DNA from: Pseudomonas sp.
GTDB lineage: Bacteria > Pseudomonadota > Gammaproteobacteria > Pseudomonadales > Pseudomonadaceae
DNA: 64,000 bases
Direction of reading: 5' to 3'
NCBI RefSeq assembly: GCF_030690725.1
Contig: NZ_JAUYGD010000044.1
Location: 82,767 to 146,766 of the forward strand
This document shows positions 40,474 through 49,953 of this stretch, piece after piece (the first letter of the stretch is position 1; each line of letters begins with the position of its first letter). The notes beneath the pieces were generated by a model that made no database searches, had not been told where the DNA came from, and saw nothing but the letters and a program-made list of their open reading frames with translations. The position numbers and the translations under genes are program-made.

Positions 40474-41649
40474 TCAGTTGAACAATCCGAAGAAGAACAG
40501 GCTGATGCTATCCCACAGGCGGCGGAAGAAACTACCTTCCTCAACGGCCTCAAGGGCAATCAGATCGGCGCTGTGCACCACTTCCTCACCCAGCTTCACT
40601 TCAACCTTGCCGATCACATCACCCTGGGCAATCGGGGCGGTGAGTTGCGGATTGAGGATCATCCCGGCCTGCAGTTTTTCCAGCTGGCCCTTCGGCAGGG
40701 TCAGGCTCAGGTCAGTGGCCAAGCCAGCCTTGACCTGGCGCACGGTGCCTTTCCACACCTGGGCCTGAGCCAACTCCTGGCCTTGCTTGTAGAAGGTGCG
40801 GGTTTCGAAGAAGCGGAAGCCATAGGTCAGCAGCTTCTGGGTTTCCGCAGCACGGGCCGATTCGCTGACCGTGCCGAATACCGAGGTAATCATCCGCGCG
40901 CCATCACGTACGGCCGACGCCACCAGGCAATAGCCCGCTTCCTGAGTGTGGCCGGTCTTCAGCCCATCGACGGTCTTGTCGCGCCACAGCAGCAGGTTGC
41001 GATTGCCCTGCTTGATGTTGTTCCAGAGGAACTCCTTCTGCGCGTAGATCGCATAGTGTTCCTGATCTTCATTGATGATGGCGCGGGCCAGAATCGCCAT
41101 ATCGTGGGCGCTGGAGTAATGCTCCGGATGCGGCAGACCGGTGGCATTCATAAAGTGGCTGTTGCTCATGCCCAGACGCGCAGCGGTCTCGTTCATCATG
41201 TCGGCGAAGGCGTCTTCGCTGCCGGCGATGTACTCGGCCAGGGCGATACTGGCGTCGTTACCGGACTGGATGATCACGCCGTGCAGCAGGTCATCCACGG
41301 TGGCCTGGCTGTTCAGCGGCAGGAACATGGTCGAGCCACCGGAAGCCGCACCACCGGTACGCCAGGCGTGCTCGCTGATTGGCACCAGGTCCTGCTCACC
41401 GATCTTGCCCTTGCGAATTTCCAGGGTGGCGATGTAAGCCGTCATCAGCTTGGTCAGGCTGGCTGGCGGCAGACGCTGGTCACCGTTGTTTTCCACCAAC
41501 ACCTTGCCGCTGGCGGCATCCAGCAGCACATAGGATTTGGCAGCCAACTGCGGCGCAGCAGGAATCACTTGCTGATTGGCCCAGGCAGTCGGTGCACTGA
41601 GCAGGAAAAGTGATAGGAAAATGCGTTGCGCAAAGCTGGTGATATTCAT
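40474..41649 (-). CDS. dacA: D-alanyl-D-alanine carboxypeptidase (PBP5)
   Basis: 391 residues. Signal peptide to about TAWA-NQQ. The three active-site motifs are S64-L-T-K67, S129-G-N and K231-T-G. A beta-rich domain II follows, then the C-terminal amphipathic helix (FFRRLWDSISLFFFGLFN) that anchors it to the inner membrane surface. It removes the terminal D-Ala of pentapeptides and tunes cross-linking. It follows rlpA by 123 bp. Confidence 0.97.
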   Translation of the reverse strand: MNITSFAQRIFLSLFLLSAPTAWANQQVIPAAPQLAAKSYVLLDAASGKVLVENNGDQRLPPASLTKLMTAYIATLEIRKGKIGEQDLVPISEHAWRTGGAASGGSTMFLPLNSQATVDDLLHGVIIQSGNDASIALAEYIAGSEDAFADMMNETAARLGMSNSHFMNATGLPHPEHYSSAHDMAILARAIINEDQEHYAIYAQKEFLWNNIKQGNRNLLLWRDKTVDGLKTGHTQEAGYCLVASAVRDGARMITSVFGTVSESARAAETQKLLTYGFRFFETRTFYKQGQELAQAQVWKGTVRQVKAGLATDLSLTLPKGQLEKLQAGMILNPQLTAPIAQGDVIGKVEVKLGEEVVHSADLIALEAVEEGSFFRRLWDSISLFFFGLFN

Positions 41650-41772
41650 CCGTCTCTCTAGATTGCTGATGGTCGAACAGGCCCAGTGGGCATAAGTTGC
41701 TGATCCCCCCGGCCAACCGTTGGCTGGCCGGAGTTGTTTGTTTAGTCCCGCAGAAGCAGCAGAAGTGCCCGG

Positions 41773-42777
41773 TCAGTCGGCCTTGACCAGGGTTGGCTCA
41801 CCGAGATTGGCCAAGCGCACGCTATCCTGCAGCCGCTCAGCCTCGCTCTGGCTGCTCACCGGCCCCAGACGCACGCGGTGCAATATCTGCTGGTTGCGCA
41901 CCACTGAGCTGACGAACACCGGGGCAGCCACCGTCTCGCTCAGCTTGGCCTTGAGGAGTTCCGCAGCGTCCGGATTGGCGAAGGCGGCCACTTGGAGATA
42001 CAGGCCAGAGGCTCCGACTGAAGCGTTTTTTTTTGCGTCAATCTGCACGGGGAGCACCGCGGCGGCATGCTGCTGCGGGGGCGGCGAATACTGCTCAACC
42101 GGCTGCGCGATAGCCTGTGCAACCGGCTTGGCCTGAGCGACTTGCTGCGGCGCAGCCAATACCATAGGCACTGGACGGCCCTGCTGAGCCCACCATTCAT
42201 GCGGGTCGATACCTTCGACCTTGACCCGCGCGGTGCCGCTTTCGGCATAGCCGAGCTTCTTCGCTGCAGCGAAAGACAGGTCGATGATCCGATCGGAATA
42301 GAACGGCCCGCGGTCGTTGACCCGCAGAATCGCGGTCTTGCCGTTTTCCAGGTTGGTTACGCGCACGTAGCTCGGCAGCGGCAGGGTTTTGTGTGCAGCG
42401 GTCATGCCGTACAGGTCGTAGGTTTCACCGTTGGCAGTGGCCTGGCCGTGGAACTTGGTGCCATACCAGGACGCCGGGCCAACCGCCTGATAGCGACGGG
42501 CATCGGGAATCGGGTAGTACTGCTTGCCAAACACCGTGTAAGGGCTGGCCTTCACCGGGCCGTAATGCGGCATCGGCACGGCATCGGGAATCCGCGAAAC
42601 GTCGACATCCCACCAAGGCGCGCCATCCTTGTGCGGACGGTTGAAATCACCCGGGCCGGAAATCGCCCCACCCTGCTGCACCGGTGCAACCGGCTGCGGC
42701 GCGCGGGTGGACGAGCAGCTGGCCAGCAGCAGCGCCAGGCTGCCATAAGCAGCCAATTTAAAAGGCAAACGCGACAT
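41773..42777 (-). CDS. rlpA: Septal ring lytic transglycosylase RlpA
   Basis: 334 residues. Lipobox LLLASC (Cys about 21), then a double-psi beta-barrel (about 85-200: GPASWYGTKFHGQATANGE, VTNLENGKTAILRVNDRGP, RIIDLSFAAAKKLGY), a Pro/Gln-rich linker and a C-terminal SPOR domain (about 255-330) that binds denuded septal glycans. It is active as a lytic transglycosylase in P. aeruginosa. The ATG overlaps the mltB stop as TGATG; an adjacent TTG is a less likely start. The shorter paralogue at 10504 lacks the SPOR part. Confidence 0.96.
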   Translation of the reverse strand: MSRLPFKLAAYGSLALLLASCSSTRAPQPVAPVQQGGAISGPGDFNRPHKDGAPWWDVDVSRIPDAVPMPHYGPVKASPYTVFGKQYYPIPDARRYQAVGPASWYGTKFHGQATANGETYDLYGMTAAHKTLPLPSYVRVTNLENGKTAILRVNDRGPFYSDRIIDLSFAAAKKLGYAESGTARVKVEGIDPHEWWAQQGRPVPMVLAAPQQVAQAKPVAQAIAQPVEQYSPPPQQHAAAVLPVQIDAKKNASVGASGLYLQVAAFANPDAAELLKAKLSETVAAPVFVSSVVRNQQILHRVRLGPVSSQSEAERLQDSVRLANLGEPTLVKAD

Positions 42778-43796
42778 CAATTCTTACCCCGTGCATCAAC
42801 CAGCAACTCGGCCAGCTGATTGACCGCCATGGCATACATCACACTGCGATTGTAGCGGGTGATCACAAAGAAGTTAGGCAGGCCCAGCCAGTGCTCGGCG
42901 CCGTCGGCACCTTCCAGACGGAAGGCAGTTACCGGCAAATCGTCTGCCAGCGGGTCGGCGCTGGTCCAGCCCAGCGCACGCAGCTCAGCGACATTCTTCA
43001 CCGGGTCCAGACCCACTGTCAGGCCTTGTTCGGCCTGTGCGCCCTTGACGGTAGCGGCGCTAACCACCGGCTGGCCAGGCTGCCAGTGGTGACGCTTGAA
43101 GTAACTGGCAACGCTGCCGATGGCATCGGCCGGGTTGTTCCAGATATTGATATGGCCGTCACCGTCAAAGTCCACGGCGTAGGCGCGGAAGCTGCTCGGC
43201 ATAAACTGCGGCAAGCCCATGGCACCGGCATAGGAGCCAGTCATGCTCAGCGGCTCGACCTGCTCTTCGCGGGTCAGCAGGAGGAACTCGCGCAGCTCCT
43301 TACGAAAGAATGGCGCGCGCGGCGGATAGTCGAAGGCCAGGGTCGACAGCGCATCCATCACCCGCCAGCTACCGGTATTGCCACCGTAGAAGGTTTCCAC
43401 CCCGATGATCGCCACGATCACTTGGGCCGGTACGCCGTATTCGGCTTCGGCACGGGCCAGGGTGGCCTCGTGCTGCTTCCAGAACTCGACGCCCTTGCTG
43501 ATGCGCTTATCGGTGATAAAGATCGGCCGGTAATCCTTCCACGGCTTGGCCTTTTCTGCCGGACGCGAGATGGCATCGAGGATCGCCTGCTTGCGCTCAA
43601 CCTGGGCGAACAGCTCAACCAGCTGCTCACCGGCAAAGCCATAGTCGCGGGTCATTTCACCGACAAACTCAGCCACCTGCGGCGACTGCTGATAGTCCCC
43701 GGCGAGCACGGGCTGCGCCACTGCACACACCCCAGCCAGCGCCAACCAAGGTGCAGTACGTACCATCCAACCACGCGCGTTTTGCATTGAATTCAT
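42777..43796 (-). CDS. mltB: Membrane-bound lytic murein transglycosylase B
   Basis: 339 residues from the ATG at 43796, 14 bases past the rodA stop; the frame opens further to 43823 but overlaps rodA. A signal peptide ends near VLA-GDY, with no lipobox, so this is the soluble SltB1 type rather than a true lipoprotein. The catalytic Glu is in AIIGVETFYGGNTG and SMTGSYAGAMGLPQFMPSSF follows. It works next to PBP2 and RodA, which the gene neighbourhood fits. No peptidoglycan-binding repeat, unlike the gene at 35475. Confidence 0.94.
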   Translation of the reverse strand: MNSMQNARGWMVRTAPWLALAGVCAVAQPVLAGDYQQSPQVAEFVGEMTRDYGFAGEQLVELFAQVERKQAILDAISRPAEKAKPWKDYRPIFITDKRISKGVEFWKQHEATLARAEAEYGVPAQVIVAIIGVETFYGGNTGSWRVMDALSTLAFDYPPRAPFFRKELREFLLLTREEQVEPLSMTGSYAGAMGLPQFMPSSFRAYAVDFDGDGHINIWNNPADAIGSVASYFKRHHWQPGQPVVSAATVKGAQAEQGLTVGLDPVKNVAELRALGWTSADPLADDLPVTAFRLEGADGAEHWLGLPNFFVITRYNRSVMYAMAVNQLAELLVDARGKN

Positions 43797-43810
43797 AGTC
43801 CCAATCAAAC

Positions 43811-44950
43811 CTATGCCATCCACTTACGATGAGTGTGGATCGACATCAAAATTCCAAATCCTGCCAGCAGGGTGATCAGCGAGGTGCCGCCGTAGCTGAT
43901 AAACGGCAGCGGTACCCCCACCACCGGCAGCAGGCCGCTGACCATACCGATATTGACGAAGACATATACGAAGAAGGTCATGGTCAGCGCGCCGGCGAGA
44001 AGCTTACCGAACAGCGTCTGCGCTTGCACGGTAATCACCAGGCCGCGCGCGATCAACAGCATGTACACCAGCAGTAACAAACACACGCCAACCAGGCCAA
44101 ATTCTTCGGCCAGAACCGCAATAATGAAATCGGTGTGGCTCTCCGGCAGAAAATCCAAGTGCGACTGAGTGCCTTGCAGCCAGCCTTTGCCAAGCACCCC
44201 ACCCGAACCAATCGCCGCTTTTGACTGGATGATGTTCCAGCCACTGCCCAGCGGGTCACTTTCCGGGTTGAGGAAGGTCAGCACGCGCTGTTTCTGATAT
44301 TCACGCATAACAAACAGCCACATGCCGATGGCAATCGGCACCACCGCCGCCACCGCACCAATCACCCAACGCCACTGCAACCCGGCGATAAACAGCACAA
44401 AGCCGCCGGAGGCAATGATCAGCAGCGAAGTACCGAGGTCCGGCTGCAGCAGAATCAGCACAAAGGGCACGATGATCATCGCCAGGCTGATACAAATATG
44501 TTTGAGGCGCGGCGGCAGGCTGCGGCTGGACAGGTACCAGGCGATGGTCGCCGGCATGATGATCTTCATAAACTCCGAAGGCTGGAAGCGAATCACCCCG
44601 GGGATATTGATCCAGCGCGTGGCACCCATGGCGTTATGGCCCATGACATCCACCACCACCAGCAAGGCGACCCCGCCGACATAAGCCAACGGTACCCAGC
44701 GCGCCATAAAGCGCGGCTCGAACTGGGCGATGATAAACATGCCAACCAGGCCAATACCGAAGGAGGTGGCCTGTTTCATCAGCAGATCGACGTTCTTGCC
44801 ACTGGCCGAATAGAGGATAAACAGGCTGCCGGTGGCCAGAATCAGCAACAGCAACAGCAGAATGCCGTCGATATGCAGGCGCTGCAGCAGCGTTGCCCGG
44901 CGACGCAGCAGGTCTTCGGAGGACAGGTTGCGGTCAAAATTACTGTTCAT
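43811..44950 (-). CDS. rodA: Peptidoglycan glycosyltransferase RodA
   Basis: 379 residues with about ten membrane segments, SEDS family. RodA polymerises lipid II during elongation, with PBP2. Blocks QPSEFMKI, LQPDLGTSLLI, and GVPLPFISYGGTSL are the SEDS signatures. It overlaps mrdA by 4 bases (ATGA), so PBP2 and RodA are translationally coupled. Confidence 0.97.
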   Translation of the reverse strand: MNSNFDRNLSSEDLLRRRATLLQRLHIDGILLLLLLILATGSLFILYSASGKNVDLLMKQATSFGIGLVGMFIIAQFEPRFMARWVPLAYVGGVALLVVVDVMGHNAMGATRWINIPGVIRFQPSEFMKIIMPATIAWYLSSRSLPPRLKHICISLAMIIVPFVLILLQPDLGTSLLIIASGGFVLFIAGLQWRWVIGAVAAVVPIAIGMWLFVMREYQKQRVLTFLNPESDPLGSGWNIIQSKAAIGSGGVLGKGWLQGTQSHLDFLPESHTDFIIAVLAEEFGLVGVCLLLLVYMLLIARGLVITVQAQTLFGKLLAGALTMTFFVYVFVNIGMVSGLLPVVGVPLPFISYGGTSLITLLAGFGILMSIHTHRKWMA

Positions 44951-46836
44951 GGCGCTGCGACCTCAGCCGCCACAGGCGGAGCATATTCGGCTTTCAACTG
45001 ACCGCTTTCATCCAGCAGCCAGGCATCGATCACCTGCTTGACCACTGGCGCGGCCACTCCGGAGCCGGACTCGCCGTTCTCCACCATCACCGATACGGCA
45101 ATCTGCGGGTTATCCGCCGGCGCGAAGGCAACGAACAGGGCGTGGTCACGATGGCGCTCGGCGACCTTGCTGCGGTCGTATTTCTCACCCTGCTTGATCG
45201 CCACCACCTGAGCGGTGCCGCTCTTGCCGGCAATCCGGTAGACCGAAGCGTCGCCTACCTTGCGCGCGGTGCCACGCGGGCCATGCATCACCTGCTCCAT
45301 ACCATGGCGGCCGTTATCCCAGAACTTCGGATCACGCAGCACGATATCCGGTACAGGATTGGGGTCGACTGGCGTACGACCCTGAATGGTCTTGGCCAGG
45401 TGCGGCCGAATCCACTTGCCGCGCGTGGCCATCAACGCCGTGGCCTGGGCCAGCTGCAGCGGCGTGGTCTGCATATAGCCCTGACCGATGCCGAGAATCA
45501 GCGTCTCACCCGGATACCAGGCCTGACGGTAACGCGCGCGCTTCCAGTCCCGCGACGGCATTAACCCGGCGGTTTCCTCGAACATGTCCAGCGACACGCG
45601 CTGACCCAAGCCGAAGCGGGTCATATAGTCATGCATGCGGTCGATGCCCATCTTGTGCGCCAGCGAGTAGAAGTAGGTGTCGTTGGAGCGGGCGATGGCC
45701 AGGTCCATATCCACCCAGCCGTCACCGGTGCGGTTCCAGTTGCGGTATTTGTGGCTGTGATTGGGCAGCTGATAAAAGCCGGGGTCGAACACCCGGGTCT
45801 GCGGCGTCACCACGCCAGCATCCAGCCCCGCCACCGCAACCATCGGTTTGATCGTCGAGCCAGGCGGATAGAGACCGCGCAGGATGCGGTTGTACAGCGG
45901 ACGGTCGATGGAGTCGCGCAAATCGGCATAGGCCTTGAAGCCGATACCGGTGACAAAGGGGTTGGGGTCGAAGCTCGGCTGGCTGACCATCGCCAACACT
46001 TCACCGGTCTGTGGCTGAATCGCCACAATCGCGCCACGGCGGCCGGCCAGAGCCTTTTCCGCAGCCTCCTGCAAGCGGATATCGAGGCTCAGCACAATGT
46101 CCTTGCCGGGCGTCGGATCGGTGCGTTTGAGCACCCGCAGCACGCGGCCACGGGCGTTGGTTTCGACTTCCTCGTAACCCACTTCACCGTGCAGCTCGTT
46201 TTCATAGAAACGCTCGATACCGGTTTTGCCGATATGGTGCGTGCCGCTGTAGGCCACCGGGTCGAGCTCTTTCAGCTCTTTCTCGTTGATCCGCCCGACA
46301 TAACCCACCGAATGGGCAAAATGCTCGCCCAACGGGTAGTGCCGCACCAGCTGCGCCGCGACTTCCACCCCCGGCAGACGGAACTGATTGATTGCCACAC
46401 GGGCAATCTGCTCTTCGCTCAACTCGAACAGCACCGGCACCGGCTCGAACGGCCGTCGCCCCTGGCGCACACGGCGCTCGAACAGCGCACGCTCATCAGG
46501 CCCCAACTCCAGCACCTCAACAATTACGTCGAGCACTTGCGGCCAGTCACCGGCGCGCTCGCGGGTCAGGGTCAGACTGAAGCTGGGCCGGTTATCGGCG
46601 ATGATCACCCCATTACGGTCGTAGATCAGCCCACGGTTCGGCGGGATCGGCTGCACGTGGATGCGGTTGTTTTCCGCCAGGGTGGTGTGATGCTCGAACT
46701 GCACCACCTGCAGGTAATACATGCGCGCCACGAGCACCGAAGTCAGCAACAACACCACCACAGCACCGACCGCCGCGCGTTTGCGGATCAGGCGGCCGTC
46801 TTTCTCGTGGTCTTTAAGGCGGATTGGTTGCGGCAT
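44947..46836 (-). CDS. mrdA: Penicillin-binding protein 2, peptidoglycan transpeptidase
   Basis: 629 residues (also called pbpA). One N-terminal membrane helix (about 22-42), a dimerisation/pedestal domain, then the transpeptidase with S327-T-I-K330, S384-N-D and K538-S-G-T. PBP2 is the elongasome cross-linking enzyme that pairs with RodA. Located 24 bases after rlmH in the same direction, within the conserved proA-to-lipB cluster. Confidence 0.98.
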   Translation of the reverse strand: MPQPIRLKDHEKDGRLIRKRAAVGAVVVLLLTSVLVARMYYLQVVQFEHHTTLAENNRIHVQPIPPNRGLIYDRNGVIIADNRPSFSLTLTRERAGDWPQVLDVIVEVLELGPDERALFERRVRQGRRPFEPVPVLFELSEEQIARVAINQFRLPGVEVAAQLVRHYPLGEHFAHSVGYVGRINEKELKELDPVAYSGTHHIGKTGIERFYENELHGEVGYEEVETNARGRVLRVLKRTDPTPGKDIVLSLDIRLQEAAEKALAGRRGAIVAIQPQTGEVLAMVSQPSFDPNPFVTGIGFKAYADLRDSIDRPLYNRILRGLYPPGSTIKPMVAVAGLDAGVVTPQTRVFDPGFYQLPNHSHKYRNWNRTGDGWVDMDLAIARSNDTYFYSLAHKMGIDRMHDYMTRFGLGQRVSLDMFEETAGLMPSRDWKRARYRQAWYPGETLILGIGQGYMQTTPLQLAQATALMATRGKWIRPHLAKTIQGRTPVDPNPVPDIVLRDPKFWDNGRHGMEQVMHGPRGTARKVGDASVYRIAGKSGTAQVVAIKQGEKYDRSKVAERHRDHALFVAFAPADNPQIAVSVMVENGESGSGVAAPVVKQVIDAWLLDESGQLKAEYAPPVAAEVAAP

Positions 46837-46860
46837 CGGTGGCTGCTGATTACTGGCTGA

Positions 46861-47328
46861 TTATTTGTGGTAAGGGTGGCCGGACAACACGGTCCAGGCA
46901 CGGTACATCTGTTCGCCGATCAGAATCCGCACCAGCGGGTGCGGCAGAGTCAGCGGCGACAACGACCAGCGCTGCTCACTGCGCGCCTGCACCTCGGGCG
47001 CCAGCCCTTCCGGGCCGCCGACCATCAGGTTGACGGTGCGTGCATCCAGGCGCCACTTGTCCAGCTCGACCGCCAGCTGCTCGGTGCTCCAGGGTCGCCC
47101 TTCGACTTCCAGGGTAACGATGCGTTCCCCAGGCTGAACCTTGGCCAGCATGGCCTCGCCTTCCTGACGGATCATCCGCGCCACATCGGCATTCTTGCCG
47201 CGGGTGGTCAGCGGAATTTCCACCAGTTCCAGGGACAGCTCGCTGGGCATGCGCTTGGCGTATTCCTGCCAGCCCTCTTCCACCCAACGCGGCATCCGCG
47301 AGCCGACGGCGATCAATTTGATCCGCAC
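46861..47328 (-). CDS. rlmH: 23S rRNA (pseudouridine1915-N3) methyltransferase RlmH
   Basis: 155 residues, exactly the size of RlmH, a SPOUT-fold enzyme. Knot residues [13 protein letters not shown] and [20 protein letters not shown] close the protein, with EQMYRAW typical. A GTG start at 47328 ([19 protein letters not shown]) is used. rsfS lies 12 bases upstream, and mrdA 24 bases downstream. Confidence 0.97.
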   Translation of the reverse strand: MRIKLIAVGSRMPRWVEEGWQEYAKRMPSELSLELVEIPLTTRGKNADVARMIRQEGEAMLAKVQPGERIVTLEVEGRPWSTEQLAVELDKWRLDARTVNLMVGGPEGLAPEVQARSEQRWSLSPLTLPHPLVRILIGEQMYRAWTVLSGHPYHK

Positions 47329-47340
47329 CGCTGCGCGCCC

Positions 47341-47727
47341 TTATTCCTGTTCTGGACCCGGCTCGGCGCTGAACTGCGCACGGCTCTGCTCGGCACCCTG
47401 CCACAGACGCTCAAGGTCATAGAACTGGCGGGCAGTCGGCAGCATCACGTGAACCACGATGTCGCCGAGGTCGAGCAATGCCCACTCGCCGGTGTCCATG
47501 CCTTCAGTACCGATTGGGCGTACGCCCTGCTCCTTGACCTTCTCCAGCACGTTGTCGACCAGCGACTTGACGTGACGGCTGGAGGTGCCGCTGGCGATCA
47601 GCATGAAATCGGTGATGCTGGTCTTGCCGCGCACATCGATGGTGGTGATGTCCTGCGCCTTGATCTCTTCCAGGGCTGCGATGGCCAGTTTGACCAACTC
47701 TTCGCTCTGCATTTTTGCCTTAGTCAT
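47341..47727 (-). CDS. rsfS: Ribosomal silencing factor RsfS
   Basis: 128 residues from the ATG at 47727; an ATG at 47712 has an AAGG site 6 bases upstream and is a second choice. The DUF143 domain has [39 protein letters not shown] and [11 protein letters not shown]. RsfS binds L14 (uL14) and blocks subunit joining in starved cells. The C-terminal 15 residues extend beyond many relatives. nadD lies 22 bases upstream. Confidence 0.95.
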   Translation of the reverse strand: MTKAKMQSEELVKLAIAALEEIKAQDITTIDVRGKTSITDFMLIASGTSSRHVKSLVDNVLEKVKEQGVRPIGTEGMDTGEWALLDLGDIVVHVMLPTARQFYDLERLWQGAEQSRAQFSAEPGPEQE

Positions 47728-47749
47728 AAGTAACTCATTTGCCTCGTGT

Positions 47750-48424
47750 TCAATTCGCGCCACGGTACAGTCCGTGGGCATGGATATAGGCCAGTACCGC
47801 GTCAGGCACCAGAAAACGTGCCGACTTTCCGCTCGCCAGTAGCGAACGGACCTGGGTAGCCGACACCGCCAGGGGTGTCTGCCAGATAAAAGCAATCTGC
47901 CCACTCGGCCCACTCAGGGCCGAAGGGTCACTCACACTGCGCGCCGCCAACAAATTACGCAGCGCCTCGGGCGCTTCACTGTCGGCATCCGGGCGCTGCA
48001 ACACCAGAATATGGCAGTGCTGCAGCAACTCCTCCCAACGCTGCCAACTGGGTAAACCGCAGAAGGCGTCCCAGCCCAGCAGCAGAAACAGCTGATCGTC
48101 CGCCGCCAATTCACTGCGCAACGACTCCAGGGTGTCGATGCTGTAGGACGGCTTGTCGCGTTGCAGCTCGCGATCATCCACCCGCAGCCCCTCAGCACCC
48201 GCCACCGCCAGCCGCACCATGGCCAGGCGATCCTCTGCACTGACCTCTGGCGCGCTGCGGTGTGGCGGCCGCGCGCTGGGGATCAGACGCAGCTCATCGA
48301 GCTGCAGCGCATCGGCCACTTCCACGGCGCTGCGCAGATGGCCGATATGCACCGGATTAAAGGTGCCGCCAAGCAGACCGATGCGTCGAGCCTCGGCACG
48401 TCGGGCGCCGCTGCGCTTGGCCAT
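47750..48424 (-). CDS. nadD: Nicotinate-nucleotide adenylyltransferase
   Basis: 224 residues. NadD converts nicotinate mononucleotide to deamido-NAD with ATP. The start [30 protein letters not shown] shows the nucleotidyltransferase GGTFNPxHxGH motif, and the end [12 protein letters not shown] [10 protein letters not shown] supports the family. It has about 12 extra basic residues before the motif. The ATG overlaps the proA stop as TGATG. Confidence 0.97.
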   Translation of the reverse strand: MAKRSGARRAEARRIGLLGGTFNPVHIGHLRSAVEVADALQLDELRLIPSARPPHRSAPEVSAEDRLAMVRLAVAGAEGLRVDDRELQRDKPSYSIDTLESLRSELAADDQLFLLLGWDAFCGLPSWQRWEELLQHCHILVLQRPDADSEAPEALRNLLAARSVSDPSALSGPSGQIAFIWQTPLAVSATQVRSLLASGKSARFLVPDAVLAYIHAHGLYRGAN

Positions 48425-49689
48425 CAGGTACGAATGTGCCCGTCGCCGAACACCACGTACTTCTCGCTGGTCAGCCCATCCAGGCCAACCGGGCCACGGG
48501 CGTGCAGCTTGTCGGTGGAAATACCGATCTCCGCGCCCAGGCCGTATTCAAAACCATCGGCAAAACGGGTCGAGGCGTTGACCATCACCGACGCGGAATC
48601 CACTTCGGTGAGGAAACGCCGCGCATCACTGAAGTTCTCGGTGATGATCGCGTCAGTGTGCTTGGAGCCGTAATGGTTGATGTGCTCGATGGCCGCATCC
48701 AGTGAATCGACAATACGAATCGCCAGAATCGGCGCGTTGTACTCGGCAAACCAGTCGTCTTCGCTGGCTTCCAGCACATCGCTGCCGAGCAGCCCGCGGG
48801 TCGCGGCGTCGCCACGCAGCTCAACACCCTTGTCGCGGTAGATCGCAGCCAGTGGCGGCAGCACCTTGTCCGCCACGGCGGCGTGTACCAGCAGGGTTTC
48901 CATGGCGTTGCACGGCGAGTAGCGCTGGGTCTTGGCGTTATCGGCAACGCGAATCGCCTTGTCCAGATCGGCGGCGACGTCGATATAGACGTGGCAGACG
49001 CCGTCCAGATGCTTGATCACCGGCACCTTGGCGTCGCGACTGATACGCTCGATCAGGCCCTTACCACCACGCGGCACGATCACGTCAACAAATTCCGGCA
49101 TGGTGATCAACGCACCAACGGCGGCGCGATCCGTGGTTTCCACCACTTGCACCGCGCTGGCAGGCAAACCGGCTTCGGCCAGACCGAGCTGAATGCAGCG
49201 AGCAATTGCCTGGTTGGAATGAATGGCCTCGGAGCCGCCACGCAGGATGGTCGCGTTACCGGACTTCAGGCACAGGCTGGCGGCATCAATAGTCACGTTC
49301 GGCCGAGACTCATAGATGATGCCGATTACGCCGAGCGGCACGCGCATCTTGCCAACCTGAATACCCGACGGCAGGTAACGCATATCGCGGATCTCGCCGA
49401 TCGGATCAGGCAGCGTGGCGACCTGACGCAGACCTTCGATCATCGAGTCGATCACCGCCGGCGTCAGCGCCAGACGGTCAACCATGGCCGGCTCCAGACC
49501 AGCCGCGCGCGCGGCGGCCAGGTCCAGCTCGTTGGCGGCAGTCAAATCGCTGCGGGCCGCATCCAGCGCGGCCGCGGCGGCCTGCAGGGCACGATTCTTC
49601 TGCGCAGTACTGGCGCGCGCCAGCACGCGCGAAGCGCTGCGGGCGGCCTGTCCCAGGCGGGTCATATAGTCGAGCACGGACTCAGTCAT
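48424..49689 (-). CDS. proA: Gamma-glutamyl phosphate reductase
   Basis: 421 residues, the normal size, from the ATG at 49689 ([13 protein letters not shown]); the frame is open to 49854 but upstream codons are not family-like. ProA reduces gamma-glutamyl phosphate to the semialdehyde with NADPH in proline synthesis. The catalytic Cys is in [17 protein letters not shown], with [12 protein letters not shown] and [11 protein letters not shown] flanking. It is the first gene of the long minus cluster that ends with lipB. Confidence 0.97.
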   Translation of the reverse strand: MTESVLDYMTRLGQAARSASRVLARASTAQKNRALQAAAAALDAARSDLTAANELDLAAARAAGLEPAMVDRLALTPAVIDSMIEGLRQVATLPDPIGEIRDMRYLPSGIQVGKMRVPLGVIGIIYESRPNVTIDAASLCLKSGNATILRGGSEAIHSNQAIARCIQLGLAEAGLPASAVQVVETTDRAAVGALITMPEFVDVIVPRGGKGLIERISRDAKVPVIKHLDGVCHVYIDVAADLDKAIRVADNAKTQRYSPCNAMETLLVHAAVADKVLPPLAAIYRDKGVELRGDAATRGLLGSDVLEASEDDWFAEYNAPILAIRIVDSLDAAIEHINHYGSKHTDAIITENFSDARRFLTEVDSASVMVNASTRFADGFEYGLGAEIGISTDKLHARGPVGLDGLTSEKYVVFGDGHIRT

Positions 49690-49875
49690 GGTCTTGGCAG
49701 GTCTGGCGGTTGAAAAAAGTCGCTGAGTATAACGGTCGCGCCGCTCCACGCCCAGCGCTGCGCGGCAGACGGTATACAGCGCGTTCGCCGCAGCCTGCGG
49801 TAACGCCGGCAAACGCCGCCCCATCAGCCGCACCGAGAAACAGTGACATCGCAAACCATCAGCCGCCCGAAGGTT

Positions 49876-49906
49876 AGGTAAACAAAAACCGTCCGAATGT
49901 TTACCT
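49876..49906. promoter_or_regulatory. Inverted repeat upstream of the alpha/beta hydrolase
   Basis: AGGTAAACA and TGTTTACCT are perfect inverted copies separated by 13 bases (centres 22 bases apart, about two helical turns), 48 bases before the ATG at 49954. It looks like an operator for a dimeric regulator. The rest of the 264-bp gap holds the promoters of proA and this gene but no other pattern I trust. Confidence 0.6.
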
Positions 49907-49953
49907 TGCCATTAAAAGCAAGACAGGCGGCCGACCGCCGGGGTGGGATCAGC

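Noticed and set aside
40423..41613. A 396-residue open frame on the plus strand
   Set aside because: It is antisense to dacA, a well-supported gene.
45631..46860. A 409-residue open frame on the plus strand
   Set aside because: It is antisense to mrdA, whose active-site motifs are all present.
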